Assembly (NCBI RefSeq): GCF_036711975.1
Contig: NC_091976.1
Location: forward strand, 434,001 to 498,000
Direction: 5' to 3'
Length of the DNA stretch: 64,000 bases
From: Onthophagus taurus
Lineage: Eukaryota > Arthropoda > Insecta > Coleoptera > Scarabaeidae
This document shows positions 40,746 to 51,294 of this stretch, one piece after another. Numbering within the stretch: position 1 is the first letter of the stretch; each line of letters begins with the position of its first letter. Below the pieces are notes generated by a model. The model made no database searches and was not told the DNA's origin. It saw only the letters and a list, made by a program, of their open reading frames with translations. A program made the translations under genes and the position numbers.

Positions 40746-42763
40746 ATGTCAAGTGACGAAGAGGATCTACTTTTGTTAAATTATCTTCGTTCTCGTAAGA
40801 GAAAACAGAAATATAAGAGAAAATTTTGGGTGCATCCTTATATTCGCAAAAATATCGGCAAGAGAATATTTATTGCTGCCAAAGAGCTATCAGTAGACGA
40901 CTCTAAATTTCAAAGTTTCTACAGAATGTCTAAAAATATGTTTAAAGAACTGGTGTTAATTGTAGGTCCCACCATTCAAAAACAAAATACTAACATGCAT
41001 GAATGTGTTAGTGCAGAAGAGAGAATTTTGATAACGCTAAGGTAAGTAAAGTTATTTATTATAAAAACAATAATACAAGTTATATATTTAATTTTTAAAG
41101 AAAGCCATTTATATTACTACTACAAGCAGGTAAACTTTCTAAATTATGAATTATGTATCCAACCGTGGTGTCATAAATAGTGGAAGCTGAAGACGACGCA
41201 ATACTAATCGGCGAAAGAGCGTGATTGCTTTGTGTGTTTGAATCGTGCATTTGAAAATGATCTATAGATTGCTCTTGCTGCGTTAACAGTTGTTCTAGCA
41301 ATACAAGTGTTTTAATTTTAAATTGTCGCATATTTTTGTCTGATAAGTTCTTTATGTCGGGTAATAAACTTAAAAGAAACATCCTTCGATCGTCATCTAA
41401 AGTTTTATTACTTTTCTTTTCTTTGATATAATCTAAAATAGCGTGATCGATTTCATCTTTTTCCTCTACATGTCTTCTCTTTCTTTTCTTTTTTTCAAAG
41501 TTAAAAGAACTTTCTTCAGAAGATTTCGTGACTTTATCGTTTTTATTTTCTTCAAGCAGGGTATAACTTCACTGAGGTTCAGGATTGTCTTCGTCGGTCT
41601 CTGTCACTATTTCACTTTCTTCCAACAAAATGTTTCCGGTTTTTTCTAAATGCTGAATGGGTCCTACATATGGCAAGACAAGCTACATAATGTCGTGTAA
41701 ATAGTAAGGTTTTTTAGATTTTGCTGATGATCCGCTCGCAATTGGTTTAAGGCTGCGTACAAAACCATTCCGAATGTTTTTCCATTTATCTTTACAATCT
41801 GCCGTTATAAAAAATTCCCGTGTTTATGAGTAAATATAGCGTGCTTTTCATATAATATATGTATACAACTATTTTTTTTTTTTGGATATTTAGCTACTGG
41901 ATGTACATTTACTGCTCTATCTTTATATTTTCAAAGAGGTGAACGTACAGTGGGAAATATTGTAGAACAAACTACAAAAGCGATAAGGAATGTGTTGAAG
42001 GAGCCATATATGTCGTTACCAAATACAGAAAAATGGAAACAAATAGCAAGCAGATTTTTTGAGCTATGGCGGTTGCCAAACTGTTTAGGAGCAATTGACG
42101 GTAAACATATCCGCATTCAGGAATATCCAAATTCCGGATCCACCAACTTTAATTATAAAAATTATCATTCTGTTGTTTTATTTGGCTATTGTGATGCTGA
42201 AGGTCTGTTCACAACAATAGAATGCGGGTATGCTAGCCGAAATAGTGATGGAGGCATCTTTCGTGTTTCTACATTTGGTCGTTGGTTGGAAAACAATAAT
42301 ACTTTGCTATCTTCAACAGAACTTTCAAACGACGGAAGTGGGAATAAATTCCCATATTATTTTGCAGCTGATAACGGATTTCCTTTGAGACAAAATATTG
42401 TGAGGCCATACCCCGAAAGAAATACCTATTAACAATAAAATGCGAATTTTCAATTACAGACATAGTCGTGGAAGAAAAACAACAGAATGTGGTTTTGGAA
42501 TGATGACTCAAAAATTTCAAATTTTTTTAACACCTATACGAGTCCGCAAATTTGAAACAATTATATCAATAATACAATGTGCATACGTTTTACACAATTT
42601 CATTAGAAAAAAAGATGGCACATTATACGCAGTTCCTGTAATAGAAAAGAATCCGCAAAATCCGAGAAACTTGCCAGATATCGAAAATATAAATATCAAT
42701 GAAACTTCCTCACCTCAAAATCTCCGAAACAATTTAGCTAATTATTTTTATCACCAAGTGTAG
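40746..42763 (+). pseudogene. PIF/Harbinger (HARBI1-like) transposase, two exons
   Basis: Exon 1 (40746-41041) starts MSSDEEDLLLLNYLRSRKRK and has the family's FWVHPYIRKN and VGPTIQKQNTN motifs. It ends at a consensus donor (AG|GTAAGT). Exon 2 begins near 41886 with YLATGCTFTALS, then LPNCLGAIDGKHI (first catalytic Asp), SVVLFGYCDAEGLF (second Asp) and, after a one-base frameshift near 42430, RHSRGRKTTECGFGM (Glu region). The frame-preserving acceptor reads GG, not AG (tttttttgg|atattta). The nearby AG at 41892-41893 would put the exon out of frame. So the gene is probably inactive in this copy. Confidence 0.82.
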
Positions 42764-42937
42764 CTTTACCATGGCAATGGAATTATTGTTTATAAAATGT
42801 TAAAATGAATATACATATAATATAATAATATATGAAATAATTCTTGAATTACCTGTCCATTTCATCTTTTGACCTATTGCAGACCAAGCTTTTTCGGTAA
42901 CATATTTTCTAGAGTGTTCAGCTAATGTATGATTATA
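41095..42937 (-). pseudogene. MADF-BESS accessory protein of the Harbinger element, antisense and interleaved
   Basis: Part of exon 1 (42937-42853) encodes LYNHTLAEHSRKY and VTEKAWSAIGQKMKWT, half of a MADF domain, then a GTAATT donor. The acceptor (ataacggcag) is at 41799, and exon 2 (41798-41095) resumes in frame with DCKDKWKNIRNGFVR, the other MADF half. It later reads RRMFLLSLLPDIKNLSDKN, a BESS-like motif. The split codon and both splice sites agree. Two in-frame stops (after LHDIM and after NPEPQ) disable it. The 1054-base intron contains transposase exon 2, and this exon 2 lies in the transposase intron. The 5' part of exon 1 is cut off by the Tc1/mariner insertion. Confidence 0.75.
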
Positions 42938-44255
42938 CAGTGCTAGCGTAAAGTACCCCCCCCACCCTTTTAACTTCTGAACGGATTGAGATATCAATAT
43001 GAACAAAAACACGTCAGTTTCTATACTTTATCAGCACAAATATTTTCTTATGGAAAATTTTGCTGTCACTTTTAGTTTTTCCGGAAAGTGGATCAACTTT
43101 GTTTTTTTAAATGGAACACCCACTATATTATGGTACCTTCCGAAAGAATAAAACAATACGAATCCAACGATACGCCACAATCAAATATCGGTTTATTAGT
43201 TTTTTGCATAAAAATTAAACAAAATGCGGAATTTCGCCAGAAAAACCAACGTATCTTCGTTGACTACCTGTCGAGATACAATGGACCAGGTGAATGGTGG
43301 ACGGTCAGTTAAAGGTCGGTCTACGCTCCGGTTAAGCAGGGTTAAAATCGGTAATTTTTTTAGAATTTTTCTATGAAACAATCAATGCAAGAAAAGGATA
43401 AAAAGAAAGTTCTTCTTAAAACTTCTAAGAAAAAATTGTCATAACAACAATTTTAAAGTTTATAGGTACCTTGAAATTTTGTATTTAAGCCGGCATGCAA
43501 ATATTTTCCTTCATTTCTATCTTTGAATTCTACCCGACCAAGTATAACCAAAGAAAGGCGAGATCAAAATGGCTAGAAGGAGTTTAGAGCACAAAATCGA
43601 AGCAATTTTAATATTCGCTCGTGCTGACAGAAATCTACATGAAACAGAGCGACAATTTAATGAACGATTTCCTGAACATCCAATTAGTCGAAAATATTTA
43701 AGAGAACTTGTAAATAAGTTTTTGGAAACTGGAAGCGTCGAAGACCGCAAAAGAACTGGTCGTCGTTTGATTTCTGAAGACACACAAGTGCAGATATTAA
43801 CAGAAGTAGTTAATGCGCCCATGATGTCGTCTGCTCCTATCGCATCAACGTGTGATGTGAGTCCAACAACGGCACGGAAATATTTAAAGAAGAATAAATA
43901 TCATCCATATAAAATTAAAATGCTTCATGAATTAACAGAAGATGACCCTGATAGAAAAACAGAATTTTGTGAGCTAATGACAAATATGATTGAACGAAAT
44001 CCATCATACTTGAAATATATTTGTTTCAGTGATGAATGTACTTTCTTTTTGGATGGAAAATTGCATCGGCAAAATGTACGTTACTGGAGTGATGTTAATC
44101 CACATGAATATCGCGAAGTTAACACTCAATTTCCCAAGAAAATAAATGTTTGGGCAGGCATATTGGGAAATCACATCGTGGAACCAATATTCCTAACCGA
44201 AAATTTGACCGGAACATTGTATTTAAGATTATTAGAAGATTATCTTTCAGAGATA

Positions 44256-46520
44256 ACGTGCAGAAATCAGACATAAAGTATAACGTGCGGAGCGATACTC
44301 CGCACCTGTTTTCTCCTAAGTTAATAAGAAAAAAAAGGAGACTAGTATAATTAATGCTTTTTTTTTGTATTATTTTATTGTATTACATACAAAACTCAAG
44401 TTTACAATTCATATTCACCAAAAACAAAAAAACAAATTGTTTAACAAAAACTTATAACTAGTTATAACATTACCTAAATAGGAATTAAATTTTCAAAAAA
44501 ACATTAGTTTTCAAATTGTTGATCTTCATTTGCGCAGCCATGACAAATATTTTCGGAATGTTCTAAACAAATGAATTTTCGGCACTTGAAACATTTAAAC
44601 CGGGTGGGCCTATTTTTTTTTCTGTCGCACTGAAAACATCTGCCTTTCTGGGCCTCAGGGTTAATTGGTTTTAAATCCTGCTGATCATTTATACCTAATA
44701 TTTCCTTGAGACGAATTCTAATATTTCGTGGGATCTGTTCATTTAACGCTCGTCGTCGTACGTGTTCATTTAGAAGTTCCATGCCAAGTGACTCTAAAAA
44801 TATTCTTCGAGGTGTCTTATCCTGATACCCTGCATTACTTTTGAAAATAATAAATGAGTTGATGCCAGCTATATTCAAAGTGGTATAGAATATGACCATG
44901 GGCCATCGCCGGGTAGTTCTGGCACAATTATAAGCCTCACACATTTTATCGACTGTGTCGACACCTCCTTTTGTTCTATTGTAATCTAAAATTAGTTCAG
45001 GTTTTCCAGTTTCCTCGTTAATAGAATCGTCTTCGAAGTGCATTGTAGATAACAAAAGAACAACCTTATTTTTTTTGGGAATATAAGAGCAAATCGTAGC
45101 TTTTTCTTGGAATCCAAACATGCTTGTTTTCTCCGGCCGAGGAACAGGCTGAGTGAACTCCAAAGGTAATTCCTTTCTGTTTTTCCTTATGGTTCCAAGA
45201 ATTGTTAGTTTATGATCGATAGAGAGTTTATTCGCCACAGCCATACTTGTAAAGAAATTGTCCATCGTCACGTTTCTTCTACTACCGGAAATTGGTTGAC
45301 AAAGACGAGATAAAAGGGAGACATTATCTGTTTGCACTTTGAAGGGTCCAGGGGGTTGCTGCCCAGTATAAATTTCCAATTTCGTTGTATAATACATTTT
45401 TGCGTCTACTAAAGAGTATATTTTGATACCGTATCGATTTGGCTTATTGGGCATATAAACACGAAATCCACATTTTCCACGAAACGCTGCTAACATTTCG
45501 TCCACTGTTGTATATTCAGACAAGCTAAAGTATTTAGGTAAGTTGGAATTAAATGCATCAAATACTTCTCGAATTGGCGCCAACTTATCATGCCTTTGAC
45601 GTTCCTCACGAGTACTTTTATCGTCAAATCGAATATAACGTAATAGAAATTTGAACCTCTGAAGGGACATAGTGAGACGGAAAATCTCTATAGAGGTTCC
45701 ATTCGTTCTAAACAAATCAGCCGCATTAACATGATTATTCTTTGACATTGCTGAAATATATAGCAACCCAAAAAGTGCCTTCAATTCAATAATGTCGGTT
45801 GGCCTTGCTGTTCGATTAGATGTATCATAATTCCCCATGCCAATAAAAATATTTGTGTTTTCTACAATAACATTTAGAATATTGTCAGGGAAAAAAAGGC
45901 TCCAGATCTCTAGCGGACTTTTTATTCCTTTTGCGTTTTTTTTACACCAGGAAGAATCTTGATTATGTTGTCTGCACGAGTTCTTACTTGTTTATTTCCA
46001 GGATGCTTACGCCAGTGTGTCTTTCCGTCTTTTCCTATATAAAATGCAGCAGACTGTTGCCCCGTGTTTTTCCCTGACAGTGGAACATCCAAATCGATGG
46101 GCTCAATTGTTTGTTCGTCATCGGTGTTATGATCTTGGATTTCTTCGTGGTCACTTGTGAAACTCGCATTATCATCATCAATATCGGTCTCCACCTCTTC
46201 AAAGAGCCTTTGAAGATATTCCTGTTCCTTTTCGTAATCCATAGCTAACTCTGGAACTACATAATTATCCATAGTAATTAAGCAAACAAATAATAAAAAA
46301 CCAATAACTTACCTATAATGTTTTGCAAAAAGGATAACGTGAGGAGTATCACTCCGCAAGCGGCTAAAATACCAGAACCAAGCGCACCCCCGAACAGAAT
46401 ATTTAACACTAATTTCAAGACGCCAAAAGCAACAGGTACTGAGCCGCCGAGCATTAAAGTCGGAAGATTTTGTTAAATATCGGAAAAACTCGGAAAGTGC
46501 GGAGCGAGGGTCCGCATGTT
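44256..46520 (-). mobile_element. piggyBac-like element inside the Tc1/mariner transposase
   Basis: Both ends carry palindromic termini: gtgcggag-cgata-ctccgcac near 44283 and, inverted, gtgcggagcgagggtccgcat near 46496. A similar hairpin in direct orientation lies at about 46337. The mariner reading frame stops at 44255 and resumes at 46521. I could not find an exact TTAA duplication: the left side has agataac plus about 25 extra bases, and the right has gttatt. The left edge is therefore uncertain. Confidence 0.8.
44504..46272 (-). pseudogene. piggyBac transposase (single frameshift)
   Basis: The N-terminal acidic piece (46272-45922) starts MDNYVVPELAMDYEKEQ. A one-base change in an eight-base homopolymer near 45947 shifts the frame, and the remaining coding sequence is open to 44504. 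The DDE-type core includes STREERQRHDKLAPI, YTTVDEMLAAFRGKC and NVTMDNFFTS, and YNRTKGGVDTVDKMC carries the late Asp. A C-terminal cysteine-rich zinc domain (CFQCDRKK to CHGCANED) closes it. Apart from the homopolymer slip it looks intact, so the insertion is likely young. Confidence 0.88.
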
Positions 46521-47570
46521 ATTCCTGGAAGGTTAATCCACGACTTTTGCAAATTGTGCAACAGAATCCTGACGATTTTGAAATGGAATTAGTGTTTCAT
46601 CAAGACGGAGCACCTCCACATTATGCGGCAATGGTACGAAATTATGTTGATACAAATTTTAATGGACGGTGAATCGGTCGACGTGGGCCGATTGAATGTC
46701 CAGTAAGATCACCAGATCTGACACCTTTACATTTCCTTTTATGGGGTTATTTAAAATTCAAGGTATATGAAGGTCCGCTAGACAGTATTGAGGATTTAAA
46801 ACAAAAAATTATTGACGTCTGCCAAAATATTGATCATCACATGTTAAGCCGTGTGAGAGAGGAAACACTGCAAAGATGGTACCACTGCCAAGAAGTTCAG
46901 AGTAATCATATCGAACAATTTATTTAATAGTTTGTTCTAAATAAATAACATATTCAATAACAACACTAAGCCAATTTTTCAACCGTTACGGATACTAGCA
47001 AAATCTTTGATAAAATTTTTTTTATCTTATCATTTCTTATATTGACTTTGATTTTTTTCTTTATAAATATTTTTTGATTAAATATGATTAACTTAATATA
47101 CTTCCACCCAACGTTTATTTTATTTCTAAAAAAAATAAGTAATTGAACTAGCAATTTTAAATCCGTCTTAGCTCGAGCGTATACCGACCGTTACCCTACC
47201 ATCCACCATTTACCTGGTGGACTGCATTTCGACAGGTAGTCGACGAAGATACGTTCGTCGTTTTTCCGGCGAAATTCCGCATTTTGTTTAATTTTTATTC
47301 GAAAAACTAATAAATCGATATTTGGTTGTGAGGTACCGTTGGATTCGTATCGTTTTCATCTTTCAGAAGATACCATAATATACTGGGTGTTCCATTAAAA
47401 AAAACGAAGGTGATCCATTTTCCGGAAAAACTAAAAGTGATAGCAAAATTTTCCGTAAGAAAATATTTGTGCTGATAAAATATAGAAACTGACGTTTTTT
47501 GTTCATATTGATAGCTTAATCTGTTCGGAAGTTAAGAAGGGGGGGGGGGTTACTTTACGCTAGCACTGTA

Positions 47571-47960
47571 TGTATATTGTAACTTATCTCTTGAAAAAAC
47601 CGGTAGAATTGGAGAATTGGCGTCACTGACATCATAGGCGCCGTTGGAACAACCGATGCAAAATTTTAAAAGTATCCGGATACTACCCAACTCTACAAAG
47701 ATAGCAAAGCTTATCAAAGTGACAATAACGGGTGCCAGGCATTCTTCAATCTGGCATTAGAAGACGTCATATGGCAATCAGAAGTACACCGAGAGAAATA
47801 TATTCTTAAACGAAGATTATTACTCTTGACTCAAGCTTATCATATTTTTATATATCCACAAGAAGATCATTTTGTTGAGTGAAGAAAAACGACATATTCT
47901 CAAAGCAAGTATACAAATATTCTTGATTCTCAAGAAAACGAATTCTTCTTGAACGTGTTG
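47571..47960. other. Flank of the Tc1/mariner; probable 5' end of the MADF-BESS gene
   Basis: Immediately right of the mariner, the minus strand stays open for about 60 codons (a SPILPVFSRDKL-like stretch) in register with the MADF exon once the mariner and one TA are removed. The start codon is not settled, because ATG ATG near 47628 is in another frame. Nothing coding is seen after about 47700. The Harbinger right terminus was not identified. Confidence 0.45.
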
Positions 47961-48150
47961 CGTCAACAATCCCTTTTTCTTGCAATAAGTGTATTGATAT
48001 CTTGAAACAAGAATATGTTAGTGTTGCCATTTTCTTGCAATAAGTATATTAATAACCTTGAAACAAGAATATGTTTGTATCAATTGTTGCATCAACAATC
48101 CCATTTTCTTGCAATAAGTATATTAATAATCTTGGAATAAGAATACAGGC
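47960..48150. repeat. Short tandem array, three imperfect units
   Basis: The core attttcttgcaataagtata plus ttgaaacaagaata recurs starting near 47970, 48030 and 48103, giving units of about 60-73 bases. The surrounding sequence from 47880 already has related ttctt/aagaa motifs. Confidence 0.6.
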
Positions 48151-48840
48151 GTCCCACGGAAATGGGACATAGGATTTTATAGGGAACTATAGCTGCAATA
48201 CATTTGATATTTGGCACGCCGATATATGTCTAAGATATCAATCTTTTAAGGGTAGTGCCATGTCTCAATCACTTTTGGTTATATCGGAAATGGCTACTAA
48301 CTTTAATATTATTAGAATTTTCTTAAAAATAGTGAAGTTGGTAGCAACTTAGGAACACAACATTACCCTGAAAATATCGACCCCTCTCCTCTATATCGAT
48401 GTGCGAAATATCGAATCAATTGCATCTATAGATTCCCTATAAACCGCTATATTCTTATCTTAACTATAATATTGTTGAGATTAGGTACATGTTTATAAAA
48501 AAATGTTTAATATTGTAACAAAGTTTATTTATTTCATTTAAGTTATTTAAATAATTTATATACAGTATGTCCCCGAATCGACTTACAAAGAGGAAAAAAA
48601 ATGTTATTACTGAATTTTTAAACTTATCTCAGCATAAATAATGCGTCGGATATGTTCAAACCACTAAATCGCACGAATTTTATACTCTAACTGTCGAAGT
48701 TAACTAATTATTCCCATTTTTATGTAAAAATTTGACCTTTTTTCTAAACTAAAAATTTTTCAAAGTTCAATTTATGATATGTAACCATAGAAGAGTGATG
48801 TAAATCCAAATTCTACACTCTCTAGACGAAGTCTACATTT
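48151..48840. other. No recognisable gene
   Basis: This is AT-rich sequence. A phrase resembling a transposon end (tatacagtatgtccccgaat, near 48561) may mark the left terminus of the mariner relic that follows, but I found no partner for it. Confidence 0.35.
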
Positions 48841-49260
48841 CAAAAAAGTAAATGTGTGGTGTGCTATAACATATCACGGGGTAATTGGGCCATATTTCTT
48901 CGACGAAAATGTAAATCAACAGAAATATTTGGATATGTTAAAAAATTATTTTAATGAACTACTTGATGAATTACCCTTAAATTTTATACGGTCAATGTAT
49001 TTTCAGCGAGACGGTTGCTTAGCTCACCATCACACATTATGACCAAATGGTCCTAGTTTATGACCAGCACATAGTCCTGATCTTACAATTATGGATTTTT
49101 ATTTTTGGGAACGATTGAAACAAATTGTTTACAGTGAATCATTACAAGGCGATGCAGAACTATTAAACCTAGGAATAATTAATGCGATAGAATCTCTACC
49201 ACTGGCGGAAATTCGAAATTCTTTCAAAGAATTTAGAACATGTGTGCCGAATGGTTGATT
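48841..49260 (+). pseudogene. Mariner-type transposase fragment
   Basis: Plus-strand pieces read VWCAITYHGVIGPYFFDENV, then MYFQRDGCLAHHH (second catalytic Asp), a stop, then HSPDLTIMDFYFWERLKQIVY (third Asp region) and a C-terminal NAIESLPLAEIRNSF. Several stops interrupt it, and the N-terminal half is absent. It differs clearly from the transposase at 43569. Confidence 0.8.
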
Positions 49261-49309
49261 TGTTCACTTACAAACTTACATAGTGTGTAAGTTATTAAAT
49301 TATTAAAAA

Positions 49310-50600
49310 AGAACCACTGACTAAAGCATAGCAGTGATCGCTGCTCGAGAAATAGCAAATCAAGACAGGACATAGCGTAGTACATACGATAAACCTAGCT
49401 ACTATGTGTAAGGAGCGGCTCTTACTTTGTTGTGTGGGCGTGCTAAAGGCGTATGCGACAAGCAGAACCTTGTCACGCCGGCTTGGATTTAGGGAGCAAA
49501 GTTAAATGAAATTCAATAAAAGAAATCAAGTCAAATTTAAATAACAAATTTAATGAAGTGAAATCATACGAAAACAATAGCAAAAGAAATAAAATACAAC
49601 CTAAAATTAATAAACAGAATTAAAGTTAAAATAAATTGGAACAAGCAAAATTTAGCTACAAAAATAACTCGAAAACTTTATATTGATTAACAAGAGAAAT
49701 TTTAATATAGTAATTTACCTGACTTTACTTGAAAATCTGTATAAGCAATTTAATTAGAAACATCAAAAAATATCTAAGTTCAACAATTACAAAATGATCA
49801 ATTTAATAAAATGAATAATTCAAAAATAACATCGAATATTACGTAGGTTTATACCAAATCAGAAGAAGCCAAAGCAATTAGTTATAATCTTTACAAATTA
49901 ATATGTAAAATAAAACATTAACGACTTACCAAGGGTTAAAGCGATCATATTGAGAGGAGCGACTCGTCAAAAAGTATAACACTTTAATTTTAATCCGATC
50001 GAATAAAAGTTAATTAATAATTATTAATTAAATAACTTGCATCAAACTTAAGAATTACCGGAGTCTTACTCGGACTTTACACTAAGACTCTTAACCGAAA
50101 CCGAACAGGGTGCTTCGCCGAAGAAATTAATTTAAATCCAAACCGAACTGCCATAAAAGGCGCTCCTCCTCAATATTTAAACCTTTACCCCCTGGACGCT
50201 CTTTCCTCGAGGAAAGTCCTCATTGGCCAACACATGGCTCAACCAATTAGAGATTGCAACATCAGCAATTAAACAAAAGAGAGGGAAGGAAAACAAAAGG
50301 AAAACGTTTTCCCCCTGAACGCTCTTAACTCTAAGAATAATCTTATTGGTCAACGCGTGGTTTAACCAATCAAACAATTACAACTATAACAATTAAACAA
50401 AAGAAAAGGAAGGGAAGGATGAGTCGAGCAGCGATCCCCTCTATCCGAGAATGAATAAAAATATCAATAATTAATTACCAAAATCTGAACTGATCTGCGG
50501 ATCGCTACATCTGCGTCAAAAGTTGTAATACATTTTCCGAAGCAAAGTTATGTGAAATTATGCATTAAAATGCATGAAAATGTTTAAATTATTAAACAAT
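49310..50600. other. AT-rich insert with a ~120-bp tandem duplication
   Basis: Two neighbouring blocks at about 50185-50300 and 50305-50420 share ccccctggacgctctt / ccccctgaacgctctt, cattggccaacacatggctc / attggtcaacgcgtggttta and caattaaacaaaagagaggg-like ends. A 12-base inverted repeat (gatcgctgctcg near 49334, cgagcagcgatc near 50425) brackets most of the stretch and may mark a decayed element. No gene is seen. Confidence 0.45.
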
Positions 50601-50604
50601 AGCG

Positions 50605-50763
50605 AAATTAGTACTCACTTCCGGTATAACCGGAGGTACAAAGATAATGATTTCATGTCGTAATAATCCGTTTTAACGGCCTAATTATGCATTCCAAATG
50701 GTTTTCTTATATCACTAATAATACAAAAAAATATGGGGTGAGCCACTTCTAAGGGACACCCGG
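50605..50763. mobile_element. Terminal part of a TIR DNA transposon, inverse of 19677-19826
   Basis: On the minus strand it starts CCGGGTGTCCCTTAGAAGTG, bounded by TA at 50764-50765. Identity to the copy at 19677 is about 85-90% over 150 bases. It may be the right end of the mariner relic at 48841. Confidence 0.65.
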
Positions 50764-50765
50764 TA

Positions 50766-51108
50766 TATTAAATTAAAAATATATTAAAAATACCGTGCTG
50801 AATAAGAGTCCACAAGTAACCACTGTGAATTGGATACTGTGCTCCTGTCACATGGAAGGACTTGAAACATAATTCAATCGCATCAATTACCTTCTTGCAT
50901 TTATATTTTATGTCATCGATGATCACATATGAAGCACAAATAGAATTCCACGCATTTCCTTGGAATAAAACGTATGGCTGTATACTTATCTTTTGGTCAG
51001 CATATAATCATCGTTGGGCAATTATATTTTGTTCGATTTCTTCTGGATTCTGTAAAGATTTTATTTTATTTATTTTACTTCCGAAATTACAGGGTTGCCC
51101 CTAATTAC
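50766..51108. other. No recognisable gene
   Basis: This is AT-rich spacer between the transposon terminus and the LINE-A 3' end. The LINE boundary is set where similarity to copies A-C begins (ctaattacaaatttcag). Confidence 0.4.
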
Positions 51109-51294
51109 AAATTTCAGAACTTAAGTCTACTAGTACATAATATAACCAACAAAAATAACAAAACAACCAAAATCAAGCATAAATGTTAATTAACCCATCA
51201 CAGAACGCGCGGAGGATATATTGAACCAAAACTTTAAAAAATTAATAGAATTACATCATAAATTACAGAATTCAATGACAAAAATCAAGTTTGG

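Larger units (their letters stand above)
43569..46927 (+). pseudogene. Tc1/mariner-type transposase, split by piggyBac
   Basis: The N-terminal piece (43569-44255) begins MARRSLEHKIEAILIFARAD, with helix-turn-helix DNA-binding regions and the first catalytic Asp in CFSDECTFFLDG. After the insert, the C-terminal piece (46521-46927) has FHQDGAPPHYA (second Asp) and RSPDLTPLHFLLWG (third Asp). By hand count about 36 residues lie between the second and third Asp. One TGA replaces the Trp expected in the GRWIGRRGPIE motif near 46670. It ends VQSNHIEQFI. The transposase is inactive in this copy. Confidence 0.88.
42938..47568 (+). mobile_element. Tc1/mariner-superfamily element with ~400-bp inverted repeats, carrying piggyBac
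   Basis: It begins CAGTGCTAGCGTAAAGTA and ends with the inverse, flanked by TA on each side (42936-42937 and 47569-47570), the duplication of this superfamily. The inverted repeats span about 42938-43345 and 47160-47568, with indels and poly-C/poly-G runs. The element is 4631 bases, about 2.36 kb without the piggyBac insert. It sits in the MADF exon of the Harbinger element. Confidence 0.9.

Noticed and set aside
47960-48150. Possible CRISPR-like array
   Set aside because: There are only three imperfect units with no constant repeat/spacer pattern, and the context is eukaryotic.
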